Part shown: one piece after another, positions 25,797 through 32,268 of the stretch
Layout: each line of letters opens with the position of its first letter
How positions within the stretch are numbered: the first letter of the stretch is position 1
DNA from: a virus
Length of the DNA stretch: 47,193 nt
Direction: 5' to 3' (one strand)
IMG/VR virus record: IMGVR_UViG_3300008221_000010
Location: 1 to 47,193 of that record
Program-made: the position numbers and the translations under genes
The notes under the pieces: generated by a model
Databases searched by the model: none
What the model was told of the DNA's origin: nothing
Seen by the model: only the letters and a program-made list of their open reading frames with translations

Positions 25797-26815
25797 TGTT
25801 TCATAAATCCTGCGTTGTTATTCACGAACGAGTTGTATCTCGAACGCACGCGGTTCACGTCTTCTTTTGTCTCTACTTCTTTTACTGCGTACGACTTGTT
25901 CCAGTTGTTGTATTCGTTTTGACATTGCGCCGCAAAGTAGACCCAGTACTGTAATCGCATTGGGTGGTTCTCATCCGCTAGGATTTCACGAGACCACTCA
26001 GGGTTCCATGCTTCATATGCCGTAAGCGGGTGGAAGTGTTTACGCAGTTCGTCTGTACGCTCCATGATATAGTCTCGTTCTAGTGGTATTAACGGACTCA
26101 TAGTCATGCCCCATTCAAAGAACTTTTTAATTGCGTCGCGGTACTTAGCCTTCAACGCCTTGTCCACGCGTGGGTTTTGCGGTGGCTTTCCCCCAGTTGT
26201 TTTATCATGCACCCATTTGTTATCGACGTAATGGAACAGCAGTGCCGCGTTGTCATCTGTACGTTTACGCCAAAGCCTCATTTTGTGTGCGGACGCGAAG
26301 TCCTTTTCATGGGCATACTCTTGAGCAGTTACTGTCTTGCCCTTAGCTAGGAATAACTTAGGCTCATTGTCATAGCCTACGGTGATGTAATGGCGACTAG
26401 ATGCTCGGACAAACTGCAAACCTCTTGGCACATACCTTTCGAGGAAACTGTAGCGAGACGGTTCACACCCATGGTCTGGCCCTGTCATGTTCCTGATTTG
26501 CACGCTGAAGCTACCGTCCATGTATCGACGCCATACAATCGGCGCGTAGTACTGCATCTTGCCAAGGGTGGATTTGCTATAGTAGCTGAACATAGGATCG
26601 CCACGATGGTGACCATCGCTCAATGCGTAGCAGTTTCGGCTTATCTTTACGATACGCTCCCATTTACGACTGCGATCACCAATAGGTCTGATGTTACGAG
26701 ATGTCCCATACCCGTGCAGGTTCTCTGCGCAACTTCGCTCGTTGATAGGCTTGATGCTTTCGTAGTGAGTCACTACCGACTCAAACGAAGTGTGGTTTGT
26801 GAATGTTAGTACCAT
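25793..26815 (-). CDS. Hypothetical protein following VWA gene
   Basis: 340 residues from the ATG at 26815, one base after the VWA stop, with AAGGGA upstream; a longer frame to 26854 overlaps the VWA gene and is not preferred. Rich in Arg, Tyr, Trp and His. No recognisable motif. An exact 15-bp palindrome near its 5' end encodes V-V-T-H-Y. It belongs to the same transcription unit as the MoxR/VWA genes and may act with them. Confidence 0.55.
   Translation of the reverse strand: MVLTFTNHTSFESVVTHYESIKPINERSCAENLHGYGTSRNIRPIGDRSRKWERIVKISRNCYALSDGHHRGDPMFSYYSKSTLGKMQYYAPIVWRRYMDGSFSVQIRNMTGPDHGCEPSRYSFLERYVPRGLQFVRASSRHYITVGYDNEPKLFLAKGKTVTAQEYAHEKDFASAHKMRLWRKRTDDNAALLFHYVDNKWVHDKTTGGKPPQNPRVDKALKAKYRDAIKKFFEWGMTMSPLIPLERDYIMERTDELRKHFHPLTAYEAWNPEWSREILADENHPMRLQYWVYFAAQCQNEYNNWNKSYAVKEVETKEDVNRVRSRYNSFVNNNAGFMKQ
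26762..26776. promoter_or_regulatory. Early-arm palindrome (exact, inside coding sequence)
   Basis: GTAGTGAGTCACTAC lies within the first 20 codons of the 340-residue protein gene and is read as V-V-T-H-Y on the minus strand. Confidence 0.65.
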
Positions 26816-26816
26816 C

Positions 26817-28034
26817 TTACATGTCCCTTGATTTAATATGTACTGTCTTGCCACAGTCTGCTGTAGCCCTGTTGTTATCCATTACGCACCACAGCACAGG
26901 CATAGTCCACTGACCCCAGCCACCGAATAGATAGCCATCTGTCAGCACGATACATGCTTGCGCGTTGATGTTCTCATCCCGAATGTAATCGGTAACGCAT
27001 GTCACATCAGTGCCACCACCACCCGCTGGTTTGGTTGACTGTACGAGTGTATCGAGATCGTGCATTTCATACGTCTCGTCACGACATATCTCCGTGTCCC
27101 AATACAACAGGCGTACCCGTTCGGGATGTACCGTGTCGCATATCTCTTTGACCTCGGAGAGGAACGCAGAGAGTTCACGCTGTCCGATTGATCCAGACGT
27201 ATCGATAGCCACGATCAACTCACCAACTTGCTCGGTCACACCGCTTGGCATGTACATACCACTCGACAGGTATCTGCGATTAGGTCTGCGATAAGTAGAG
27301 TAGTCGCTACCTGTGCAAGTGTTCTGCACAAACTCACGTAATGCTTCACGCCAGTTGACTTGCGGCTGTAGTAGTTCGGCTAGGTCACGGTCACCACCAC
27401 TGCCCATCTTGCCAGCAACCAATGCACCTTGGCGTATTGCCTCGTCGATCTCTCGTGCAAGGTCGCGTTGTTCCTCGGCGGTCAGTTCTTGTGCGCCTTC
27501 CCAGTCATGGGTATCGAATGGATTTTGTCCATCAGGTAGTGAACCACTACCACCTTGCCTGCCACCGTCGCCATCTTGGTCATCACGCAGAGAGTTGTAT
27601 ACCTGCGCACTGTCCATGCCAGTATACTTAGGATCATAGCATCCCTTCTCCAACGCGCCTGTCATAGTGGCGAAGCCATCGGAGTTATCATCTACGAGCT
27701 TGACGTTGATGACATAGTCACACGCTATGTTTGCAAGGTGTCCGTCCTCGTCATATAGGTGACGCCATGTGGTTAGGTGTCGGAACAGCTTGTGATACAC
27801 CTCGTGCAACACCAAGAACCTAAGCTCGGCATCGTTGAGTTGTGTTACAAACTCACGTCCATACATTTCGTCACGTCCATTGGTACACGCGGTCGGGACA
27901 CTTGGGTCATCCACCACGTTACGATCACCAATCATCAGCACCCCTGCGAGTGCTGTGTACTTCGGGTTACCCATGATGGAGACAACGGCTTTGGTTAGCC
28001 GCTGTTCCTCTGTTAGCTGATTTAACATTAGCAT
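26817..28034 (-). CDS. Metallopeptidase-like plus VWA domain protein (DUF2201/CobT-like)
   Basis: 405 residues, AAGGAG seven bases before the ATG. The N-terminal domain has H-E-V-Y-H (77-81) and a following N-I-A-C-D-Y-V-I-N (102-110), the zincin-like pattern of the DUF2201 N-terminal family. A flexible Gly/Asp-rich linker (~150-180) leads to a von Willebrand factor A domain with MIDAS residues D-T-S-G-S (278-282), G-G-G-T-D and L-T-D-G. In cells, such proteins pair with a MoxR-family AAA+ ATPase, which is encoded two genes upstream (28200). Together they probably remodel or mature a protein complex; the substrate is unknown. Confidence 0.8.
   Translation of the reverse strand: MLMLNQLTEEQRLTKAVVSIMGNPKYTALAGVLMIGDRNVVDDPSVPTACTNGRDEMYGREFVTQLNDAELRFLVLHEVYHKLFRHLTTWRHLYDEDGHLANIACDYVINVKLVDDNSDGFATMTGALEKGCYDPKYTGMDSAQVYNSLRDDQDGDGGRQGGSGSLPDGQNPFDTHDWEGAQELTAEEQRDLAREIDEAIRQGALVAGKMGSGGDRDLAELLQPQVNWREALREFVQNTCTGSDYSTYRRPNRRYLSSGMYMPSGVTEQVGELIVAIDTSGSIGQRELSAFLSEVKEICDTVHPERVRLLYWDTEICRDETYEMHDLDTLVQSTKPAGGGGTDVTCVTDYIRDENINAQACIVLTDGYLFGGWGQWTMPVLWCVMDNNRATADCGKTVHIKSRDM
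27536..27550. promoter_or_regulatory. Early-arm palindrome (degenerate)
   Basis: GTAGTGAACCACTAC keeps both six-base arms but changes two central bases. It lies in the linker-coding part of the VWA gene. Confidence 0.35.
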
Positions 28035-28036
28035 TG

Positions 28037-28189
28037 TTATTCTCCTTGTTTCTTATTCTTTGGCTTAGTAGCCCTGTTGCTTTTCAACGCACGTCTCGCG
28101 GCGCGGTTGACGGGTTTCATTTCAGAAGTGTCTTGCTTCTTGCGAGGAGGGGTTAGCCGATGCCCGTGCGTATTGTTTATAGTACCCAT
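28037..28189 (-). CDS. Small basic protein (50 residues)
   Basis: ATG at 28189 with an excellent AAGGAGATCATC leader, stop TAA at 28039-28037, three bases before the VWA start. Sequence begins M-G-T-I-N-N-T-H-G-H-R-L and is Lys/Arg-rich, ending N-K-K-Q-G-E. It exactly fills the space between the AAA+ and VWA genes; its tail also encodes the ribosome-binding site of the VWA gene. Function unknown. Confidence 0.6.
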   Translation of the reverse strand: MGTINNTHGHRLTPPRKKQDTSEMKPVNRAARRALKSNRATKPKNKKQGE

Positions 28190-28199
28190 GATGATCTCC

Positions 28200-29294
28200 T
28201 TATTTCTTATCTGCTGTGTACAGATGGTTGTTCTGCATAGCCCACGCTGTGAACTTCTTGTTGGTCATCACCATCGCTTGCTTGCTGTACTTGGGTGAGC
28301 GTACACCGTTAGCGAACATAGCCTGTGCCTCGGTGTCGAGACGCGGTAAGTAATCCATCCAAGCGTCGAGCCAGTCTTTCTCCAACGCGGCCAGAGTTCT
28401 ATACACAACCATACACACGGCGGCGGCGCTGCCGGGAACCTTGGCATTCTTCGGATCATCCTTGACCGATTGCAAGCTGGGTAGCTGGTCGGATAATGAC
28501 ACAAACGCCATCAAGTCCATCGCACCACGATCACCAATCGTACCCATCAGGGCGGCGGTCAGTGTTACATCGTCGAAGTGTTCCCGTGTTTTGAGTACAT
28601 CAGACGCCGCTTCGAGTGAACGTGGAGTAACAAACGCAGTGCGTTGCTGCTTGGGGTGAAAGATGTATGGGTTCTCGTCGGGGTCTTTCACATCCTCGAA
28701 CGATGCCATCAGGTGTGGGTTGTCTTTGACCCAACCAAGTAGGGTGTGATCGACATCGTTGTTGATACCCCATTCGATCCAATCCATGTGGTTGGTCTTG
28801 CGTATCTGCACCACAGTCATACGGTTGCGTGCGTGCGGCGGTATCATGTCACCCACACCCTCTGAACCTTTGTTGGTCGTGGCAAAGACAATGCTGTCAG
28901 GGTGTAGTGAGTAACTACCCACTTTACGCTCCAACATCAGACGCAACATCGCGTTCTTCACAGCGGGGTTCGCCTTGCCATACTCGTCGAGCATCAGGAT
29001 GATCGGCCCATCTATATGCAGACCGAGTTCTTCGTGTGGGATCATACGCACACAGCCATCCGTTTCGATAGACTGCATCGACGGGATCATAATGTCACCG
29101 AGGTCTTTAGTCGTGCCATCAAAGTATATGGGTCGATGGGTCGGCAGTTGTTCGGCCAAGGTGTTGATCATGGATGACTTGCCGTTACCCATATCACCCT
29201 GTGCTAGTATGGTACGTTTGCTACCCACCGCTTTGATAAGATCGACGCATTGATCTAGGTTCAGTGCGTACATTGCTTGTGCTTGATTAGTCAT
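28200..29294 (-). CDS. MoxR/CobS-like AAA+ ATPase
   Basis: 364 residues from the ATG at 29294 (GGAGG upstream; a TTG start five codons earlier overlaps that site). Walker A G-D-M-G-N-G-K-S (33-40), Walker B I-I-L-M-L-D-E-Y (98-105), sensor 1 F-A-T-T-N (137-141) and R-N-R-M in the arginine-finger area are present. This matches MoxR-type chaperone ATPases such as CobS or RavA. Such enzymes work with VWA partners, and one is encoded 166 bases downstream. It probably supplies ATP-driven remodelling for that partner. Confidence 0.82.
   Translation of the reverse strand: MTNQAQAMYALNLDQCVDLIKAVGSKRTILAQGDMGNGKSSMINTLAEQLPTHRPIYFDGTTKDLGDIMIPSMQSIETDGCVRMIPHEELGLHIDGPIILMLDEYGKANPAVKNAMLRLMLERKVGSYSLHPDSIVFATTNKGSEGVGDMIPPHARNRMTVVQIRKTNHMDWIEWGINNDVDHTLLGWVKDNPHLMASFEDVKDPDENPYIFHPKQQRTAFVTPRSLEAASDVLKTREHFDDVTLTAALMGTIGDRGAMDLMAFVSLSDQLPSLQSVKDDPKNAKVPGSAAAVCMVVYRTLAALEKDWLDAWMDYLPRLDTEAQAMFANGVRSPKYSKQAMVMTNKKFTAWAMQNNHLYTADKK
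28904..28918. promoter_or_regulatory. Early-arm palindrome (one mismatch)
   Basis: GTAGTGAGTAACTAC inside the AAA+ ATPase gene, read as part of V-G-S-Y-S-L. Confidence 0.4.
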
Positions 29295-29315
29295 TTTGTT
29301 GTCCTCCAAGACAGT

Positions 29316-30230
29316 TTATATATCCAATGATGGTAGTGATTTGATCGCGGCATCTACTGCCGCTTTGGTTTCGGCGCGGAAGTATTCATCCTCACGCAGT
29401 GCATCAGGTGTCACGCCAGACATTGCCTCTTCGAGACTGTTCGCCATTGCTGACATCTGCGTTGACTGTGTCACGTTACACACACGGAGAAGTTCTATCA
29501 TGTCGTTGACGTTGCCAACCAAGCTGTCGCGGAACACTTTCTTGTCCTCTTTGCTACCGTAGTCGAGACGCTCTGACATGCTGGTCAGTGACTTGTGCAA
29601 ACGTGTCCACACATCATTCATCGCGGTGTTGTACTGCTTGGCGTAGAACTCGCTGTACTTCTCTTGCACCTCGGCTAGTGCATCGTTGCCGATATCCACA
29701 CGGAAGTCGCCAGAGTCAGGCAGGGGCATGTAGTTGATGCCGACAGAGAACTTACGCTCTACCTGTACGTGGTCAGGATAGTCATCACGTGAAAACAAGT
29801 CTCCAAGTATGATCTGAACGTCGATCACGGCATCGTTGTACCTGTCCAAGAACCCCTGCACGAGACGCCAGAACTCGTTGACCATCTCAGACATGGCTTG
29901 GCTGTACTTGAAGTACTGCGCTGTCGGTAACAGGCGAAGACCTGAGTTTGACCACGGCATTGTCATAGCCGCGTGCGTGGCACGAATTGCTGATACGTGA
30001 GTTTGTATCGCCTTGAGATCGTCGTTGTTGGCAAGCAACTTCTTGTTGACGTTCGCCACACCTTTAGAGGCGTAGTTCTGTGAGGTGACATCGGCAGAGG
30101 CACGCTTGTCTTTCTTGCGCCCAACCCAGTGAGAGATGTTGACCTCGACGAGCATCGCGGATGATGCAAGTGTTGGTGCTTGGGTTTGCGGTAGTGGGTC
30201 ACTACCTTGGATTGCGTTCATCATATTCAT
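29316..30230 (-). CDS. DUF3150-like protein
   Basis: 304 residues from the ATG at 30230 (AGGAGCAGAACT upstream; a frame reaching 30323 has no such site). After a Pro/Gln-rich start, M-L-V-E-V-N-I-S-H-W-V-G-R-K-K-D-K-R is the kind of opening seen in DUF3150 proteins. The rest is mostly helical with a conserved-looking Y-M-P-L-P-D-S-G-D-F-R-V-D. DUF3150 genes are found next to MoxR ATPase and VWA genes in mobile elements, as here. The role is unknown; a structural or substrate partner of the ATPase is likely. Confidence 0.6.
   Translation of the reverse strand: MNMMNAIQGSDPLPQTQAPTLASSAMLVEVNISHWVGRKKDKRASADVTSQNYASKGVANVNKKLLANNDDLKAIQTHVSAIRATHAAMTMPWSNSGLRLLPTAQYFKYSQAMSEMVNEFWRLVQGFLDRYNDAVIDVQIILGDLFSRDDYPDHVQVERKFSVGINYMPLPDSGDFRVDIGNDALAEVQEKYSEFYAKQYNTAMNDVWTRLHKSLTSMSERLDYGSKEDKKVFRDSLVGNVNDMIELLRVCNVTQSTQMSAMANSLEEAMSGVTPDALREDEYFRAETKAAVDAAIKSLPSLDI
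30191..30205. promoter_or_regulatory. Early-arm palindrome (one mismatch)
   Basis: GTAGTGGGTCACTAC near the 5' end of the DUF3150-like gene, within codons for G-S-D-P-L. Confidence 0.4.
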
Positions 30231-30240
30231 AGTTCTGCTC

Positions 30241-30453
30241 CTACATTGAATACTTGTTGAGACCCTTGAGGTCGTTGGGATTGGTGACGAGTGTTGCACC
30301 TTGCTTGTGGGCAATCGGCGCAATGCACCAGCTTGACCGAACTTGTTGGGCGCGGAAGTCGCCGCAGTCTAGGCAGAAGTTGTAGCCCAGTTGACGACGA
30401 CGATGGTCGTACTGTTCGCCGCATGAACGACAGGTGACAGTCTTTAGTGCCAT
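30241..30453 (-). CDS. Zinc-ribbon protein
   Basis: 70 residues from the ATG at 30453 (GGAGAACAAGACC upstream). C-R-S-C near residue 8-11 and C-L-D-C near residue 27-30 form a two-knuckle zinc ribbon; the remainder is a short mixed segment with one further Cys. First gene after the strong promoter at 30550-30578, with a 15-bp palindrome between promoter and start. Possibly a transcription-related or regulatory small protein. Confidence 0.65.
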   Translation of the reverse strand: MALKTVTCRSCGEQYDHRRRQLGYNFCLDCGDFRAQQVRSSWCIAPIAHKQGATLVTNPNDLKGLNKYSM

Positions 30454-30475
30454 GGTCTTGTTCTCCATTGTTTGC

Positions 30476-30490
30476 GTAGTGACTCACTAC
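30476..30490. promoter_or_regulatory. Early-arm palindrome (exact)
   Basis: GTAGTGACTCACTAC in the 5' leader of the zinc-ribbon gene, downstream of the predicted transcription start and about 23 bases before the ATG. Confidence 0.7.
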
Positions 30491-30549
30491 TGGTTTGCTT
30501 AGTCGCGCTTGGAGCGCGGTACGTTGCTCGTTTCGTGACAACATATATT

Positions 30550-30578
30550 ATAATACCATATAGGGTATCAAATGTCAA
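30550..30578 (-). promoter_or_regulatory. Strong leftward sigma70-type promoter
   Basis: On the minus strand TTGACA (30578-30573), exactly 17 bases, then TATTAT (30555-30550), which runs on into further AT. It would start a transcript near 30543 reading the zinc-ribbon gene and the MoxR/VWA cassette. Confidence 0.65.
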
Positions 30579-30583
30579 GTTTT

Positions 30584-30624
30584 CTGACATATAGTATAAA
30601 GTCCTGACCTATGGTGACGTATCG
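30584..30624. repeat. Phased TGAC-N-TAT-N-G repeats (includes 35-nt element copy B)
   Basis: CTGACATATAG at 30584, CTGACCTATGG at 30604 and GTGACGTATCG at 30614 are spaced 20 and 10 bases apart, i.e. on one face of the helix, directly upstream of the promoter -35 box. 30584-30618 is the second copy of the element at 18396-18430. Another single unit is at 32039-32049. Confidence 0.5.
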
Positions 30625-30643
30625 TATAAGTTATGTAGGTAAG

Positions 30644-30725
30644 CTACTGAAATGTAAGGGAAGTTCCTAATGTTCCGTAATGTTCCACGTAAGTAGTTGA
30701 AATGTAAGTAAAGTTCCAATGTTCC
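30644..30725. repeat. 49-bp-spaced direct repeat with AATGTTCC sites
   Basis: 30644-30676 and 30693-30725 share TGAAATGTAAG, AAGTTCC and AATGTTCC. AATGTTCC itself occurs at 30669, 30679 (ten bases apart) and 30718. Confidence 0.65.
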
Positions 30726-30823
30726 TTTGATCTGGCATAAGGTGGGGGGTAAATGAGGTTATGTGTACGTTGGTGTTATTAGCATGTAGAGGGGGTCGCG
30801 TGGGGGGTGTTATTTTTATTAAT

Positions 30824-30850
30824 GGAACATTAGGAACATTAGGAACATTA
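30824..30850. repeat. Three tandem GGAACATTA iterons
   Basis: Three head-to-tail nine-base units, the last reading GGAACATTA up to 30850; a further GGAACATT is at 30917-30924. They are the inverse complement of the AATGTTCC sites at 30669-30725, giving opposed iteron groups around a G-rich stretch. Confidence 0.75.
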
Positions 30851-30932
30851 TAATAAAAACAATACTTTGAAGACCCCCCTTATGGAACTTCTTGCGGGAC
30901 ATTAGGAACTTTATATGGAACATTATAAAAAG

Positions 30933-30947
30933 GTAGTGACTCACTAC
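30933..30947. promoter_or_regulatory. Early-arm palindrome (exact)
   Basis: GTAGTGACTCACTAC in the non-coding region, first of three closely spaced copies. Confidence 0.7.
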
Positions 30948-30996
30948 TACTTGCCGTGTGATGCGCAGAGCTGCTTACATAACTGGTTTCATTAGC

Positions 30997-31011
30997 GTAG
31001 TGAGTCACTAC
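30997..31011. promoter_or_regulatory. Early-arm palindrome (exact)
   Basis: GTAGTGAGTCACTAC at the end of the first duplication copy. Confidence 0.7.
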
Positions 31012-31096
31012 CCTTTGTACTGTTCCGTACCACGACATCTCTACACGCGTGGCTGGCATGACGCGCAGAGCTGCTCCGAGAACTGGCTTCAATAGG

Positions 31097-31111
31097 GTAG
31101 TGAGTCACTAC
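31097..31111. promoter_or_regulatory. Early-arm palindrome (exact)
   Basis: GTAGTGAGTCACTAC at the end of the second duplication copy, extended to 17 bp by flanking G and C. Confidence 0.7.
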
Positions 31112-31125
31112 CAAAAGCAAGACAC

Positions 31126-31158
31126 AAAAAAAGCCCCGAAACCCGAAGGCTCCGAGGC
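31126..31158 (-). terminator. Rho-independent terminator with UUCG loop
   Basis: Read leftward, GCCTCGGAGCC and GGTTTCGGGGC form an 11-bp stem (with G-T wobbles) closed by TTCG, followed by seven T's at 31132-31126. It ends the short leftward unit holding the 183- and 44-residue protein genes and separates it from the main early operon. Confidence 0.85.
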
Positions 31159-31164
31159 GGTGTA

Positions 31165-31299
31165 TTAAATAAAAAGTGCAATGAGTATCCAACAGCCTAT
31201 TGTAGCGGCTGTCGCAAGGTAAAGCAGTACTGCTCTGGTAATACCTACTGCTTCGATATCTTGAAGTATGATTTGTTTAATGAGGCTAATTGTTTTCAT
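31165..31299 (-). CDS. Small membrane protein (44 residues)
   Basis: ATG at 31299 with TTGGAATGG upstream, stop TAA at 31167-31165. A charged N-terminal half (M-K-T-I-S-L-I-K-Q) is followed by one hydrophobic helix V-L-L-Y-L-A-T-A-A-T-I-G-C-W-I-L-I-A-L-F-I at the very end. It is followed within ten bases by a terminator. As a single-span early protein it could act on the host membrane or on superinfection; this is inference. Confidence 0.6.
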   Translation of the reverse strand: MKTISLIKQIILQDIEAVGITRAVLLYLATAATIGCWILIALFI

Positions 31300-31327
31300 G
31301 TGTCCATTCCAATTAAGTGTTGCGGTT

Positions 31328-31347
31328 GAGGCGGCTTGCGCCGCCTC
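31328..31347 (-). other. GCAA tetraloop hairpin between genes
   Basis: On the minus strand GAGGCGGC-GCAA-GCCGCCTC, a perfect 8-bp stem with a GNRA loop, no T-run. It sits between the 183-residue and 44-residue protein genes. Confidence 0.7.
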
Positions 31348-31353
31348 GTTACC

Positions 31354-31905
31354 TTATCCGATCGACTTGATCATCATGTTGAGTGCTTCAACCATGGCAC
31401 CAACATCCATCTTGGATTCGAACGTATCAGACTTTTGCATACGTTTGATTGCATCGTTGAGCAATTCGCGTACCTTGGTTTCGGCCGATACCGTTCTGGC
31501 ATCTGGCCCAGTCTTGCCTGACGCGACTTCCGAGGCGATGTCTTCACGGCGTTTGAGTTGCGTCTTGATGTCGCCGATAACCGCGTTAGCCTGACGCATC
31601 CAATACGCTCTTGACTGGCCGTTAACAGTCTTGTCGCCGCATACCTTGGCAGACATAGCCATCATATCTTGCGCACCTTTTGGCAAGCCTGAGTTGATAG
31701 TATCTTTCAAGAACGCCCAGCCTTCATCTGTGGCCTCGCTCCCCTCAGACTTAGGCGATATGCAATGAGTGCTGGCCCAACCTGCGCTACGCAATGTATC
31801 AGTACGTTTGATACGTGCCAGATCAGTCTTAACTGTAGAAGTTGACCAATCGCGAATTGTTGTTTCGATCTCAGTGTTGATAGTCGCAATGTTTACTTGT
31901 GTCAT
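31354..31905 (-). CDS. Hypothetical protein, first gene of the leftward arm
   Basis: 183 residues from the ATG at 31905 (AAAGGA upstream; a frame to 31941 has no site). Mainly helical, with A-Y-W-M-R-Q-A-N-A-V-I-G-D-I-K-T-Q-L in the middle and an Ala/Glu/Lys-rich C-terminal half. No family recognised. Being first behind the divergent control region, it is probably expressed at once after infection. Confidence 0.6.
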   Translation of the reverse strand: MTQVNIATINTEIETTIRDWSTSTVKTDLARIKRTDTLRSAGWASTHCISPKSEGSEATDEGWAFLKDTINSGLPKGAQDMMAMSAKVCGDKTVNGQSRAYWMRQANAVIGDIKTQLKRREDIASEVASGKTGPDARTVSAETKVRELLNDAIKRMQKSDTFESKMDVGAMVEALNMMIKSIG

Positions 31906-31962
31906 GTTGTGTCCTTTCAAAGACGTTATCAATTGGTGCATGATTGCCCGTTTGATGTAACC

Positions 31963-31991
31963 AGTATACGTGTTTTGGTGTGTTGTGTCTC
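31963..31991 (-). promoter_or_regulatory. Putative leftward promoter of the first early unit
   Basis: On the minus strand GAGACA (31991-31986), 17 bases, TATACT (31968-31963). The transcript would begin about 50 bases before the 183-residue protein start. The -35 match is four of six. Confidence 0.4.
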
Positions 31992-32019
31992 GTTATCAGG
32001 TGTCGCTAGCTATCAAATG

Positions 32020-32034
32020 GTAGTGAGTCACTAC
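32020..32034. promoter_or_regulatory. Early-arm palindrome (exact), right-most copy
   Basis: GTAGTGAGTCACTAC about 30 bases upstream of the putative leftward promoter; no copy is found to its right. Confidence 0.7.
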
Positions 32035-32221
32035 TTTTCTGACGTATGGCGACCCCCACGTACCCCCAACCCCCCTGCATAGCGACACGTCTCGCACTTC
32101 TATATAATAAAGATCTGCGCAAACTTTTTCGTTTTCCCCAAATATGGAACATCGCCTTACTTCGAGGAAGAGTAGTGGTTCATGGGGTTTGGTAATAACA
32201 ACCTAATGTAATCAATAGCTT

Positions 32222-32268
32222 AGCTACCCCCCACCCTTTTTCGGCACGTTAAGCTACCCCCACCCCCC
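32222..32268. repeat. C-rich AGCTACCCCC repeats before terminase gene
   Basis: AGCTACCCCC occurs at 32222 and 32252, each followed within two bases by another C-run. Similar C-runs are at 32053-32075. The place just before the small terminase gene is where packaging sites often lie. Confidence 0.5.

Larger units (their letters stand above)
30960..31112. repeat. Direct duplication at 100-bp spacing, each ending in a palindrome
   Basis: 30960-31012 and 31060-31112 share GCGCAGAGCTGCT, AACTGG-TTC and the full palindrome, with about eight differences in 52 bases. Confidence 0.7.
30491..31125. other. Repeat-rich non-coding control or origin-like region
   Basis: More than 600 bases with no supportable gene. 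It contains a leftward promoter, three phased TGAC-N-TAT-N-G repeats, AATGTTCC repeats in one half and tandem GGAACATTA in the other, G-rich tracts (30741-30748, 30790-30808), AT-rich tracts, three exact 15-bp palindromes and a 100-bp-spaced duplication. Frames readable here only reflect the repeats. Confidence 0.7.

Noticed and set aside
30227-30544. Minus-strand frame overlapping the zinc-ribbon gene
   Set aside because: It passes through the promoter-proximal palindrome in another frame and overlaps a better gene with zinc-binding cysteines.
30933-31111. CRISPR-like array from regularly repeated palindromes
   Set aside because: Spacing is irregular (64 and 100 bp), repeats are only 15 bp, and the longer units are direct duplications including the spacer-like part; no cas genes. 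The Cas4-like nuclease is of a type common in phages without CRISPR.
30880-31192. Two minus-strand frames of about 70 residues in the control region
   Set aside because: Their similar parts come from the 100-bp duplication and palindromes; neither has a good ribosome-binding site, and one runs through the terminator.
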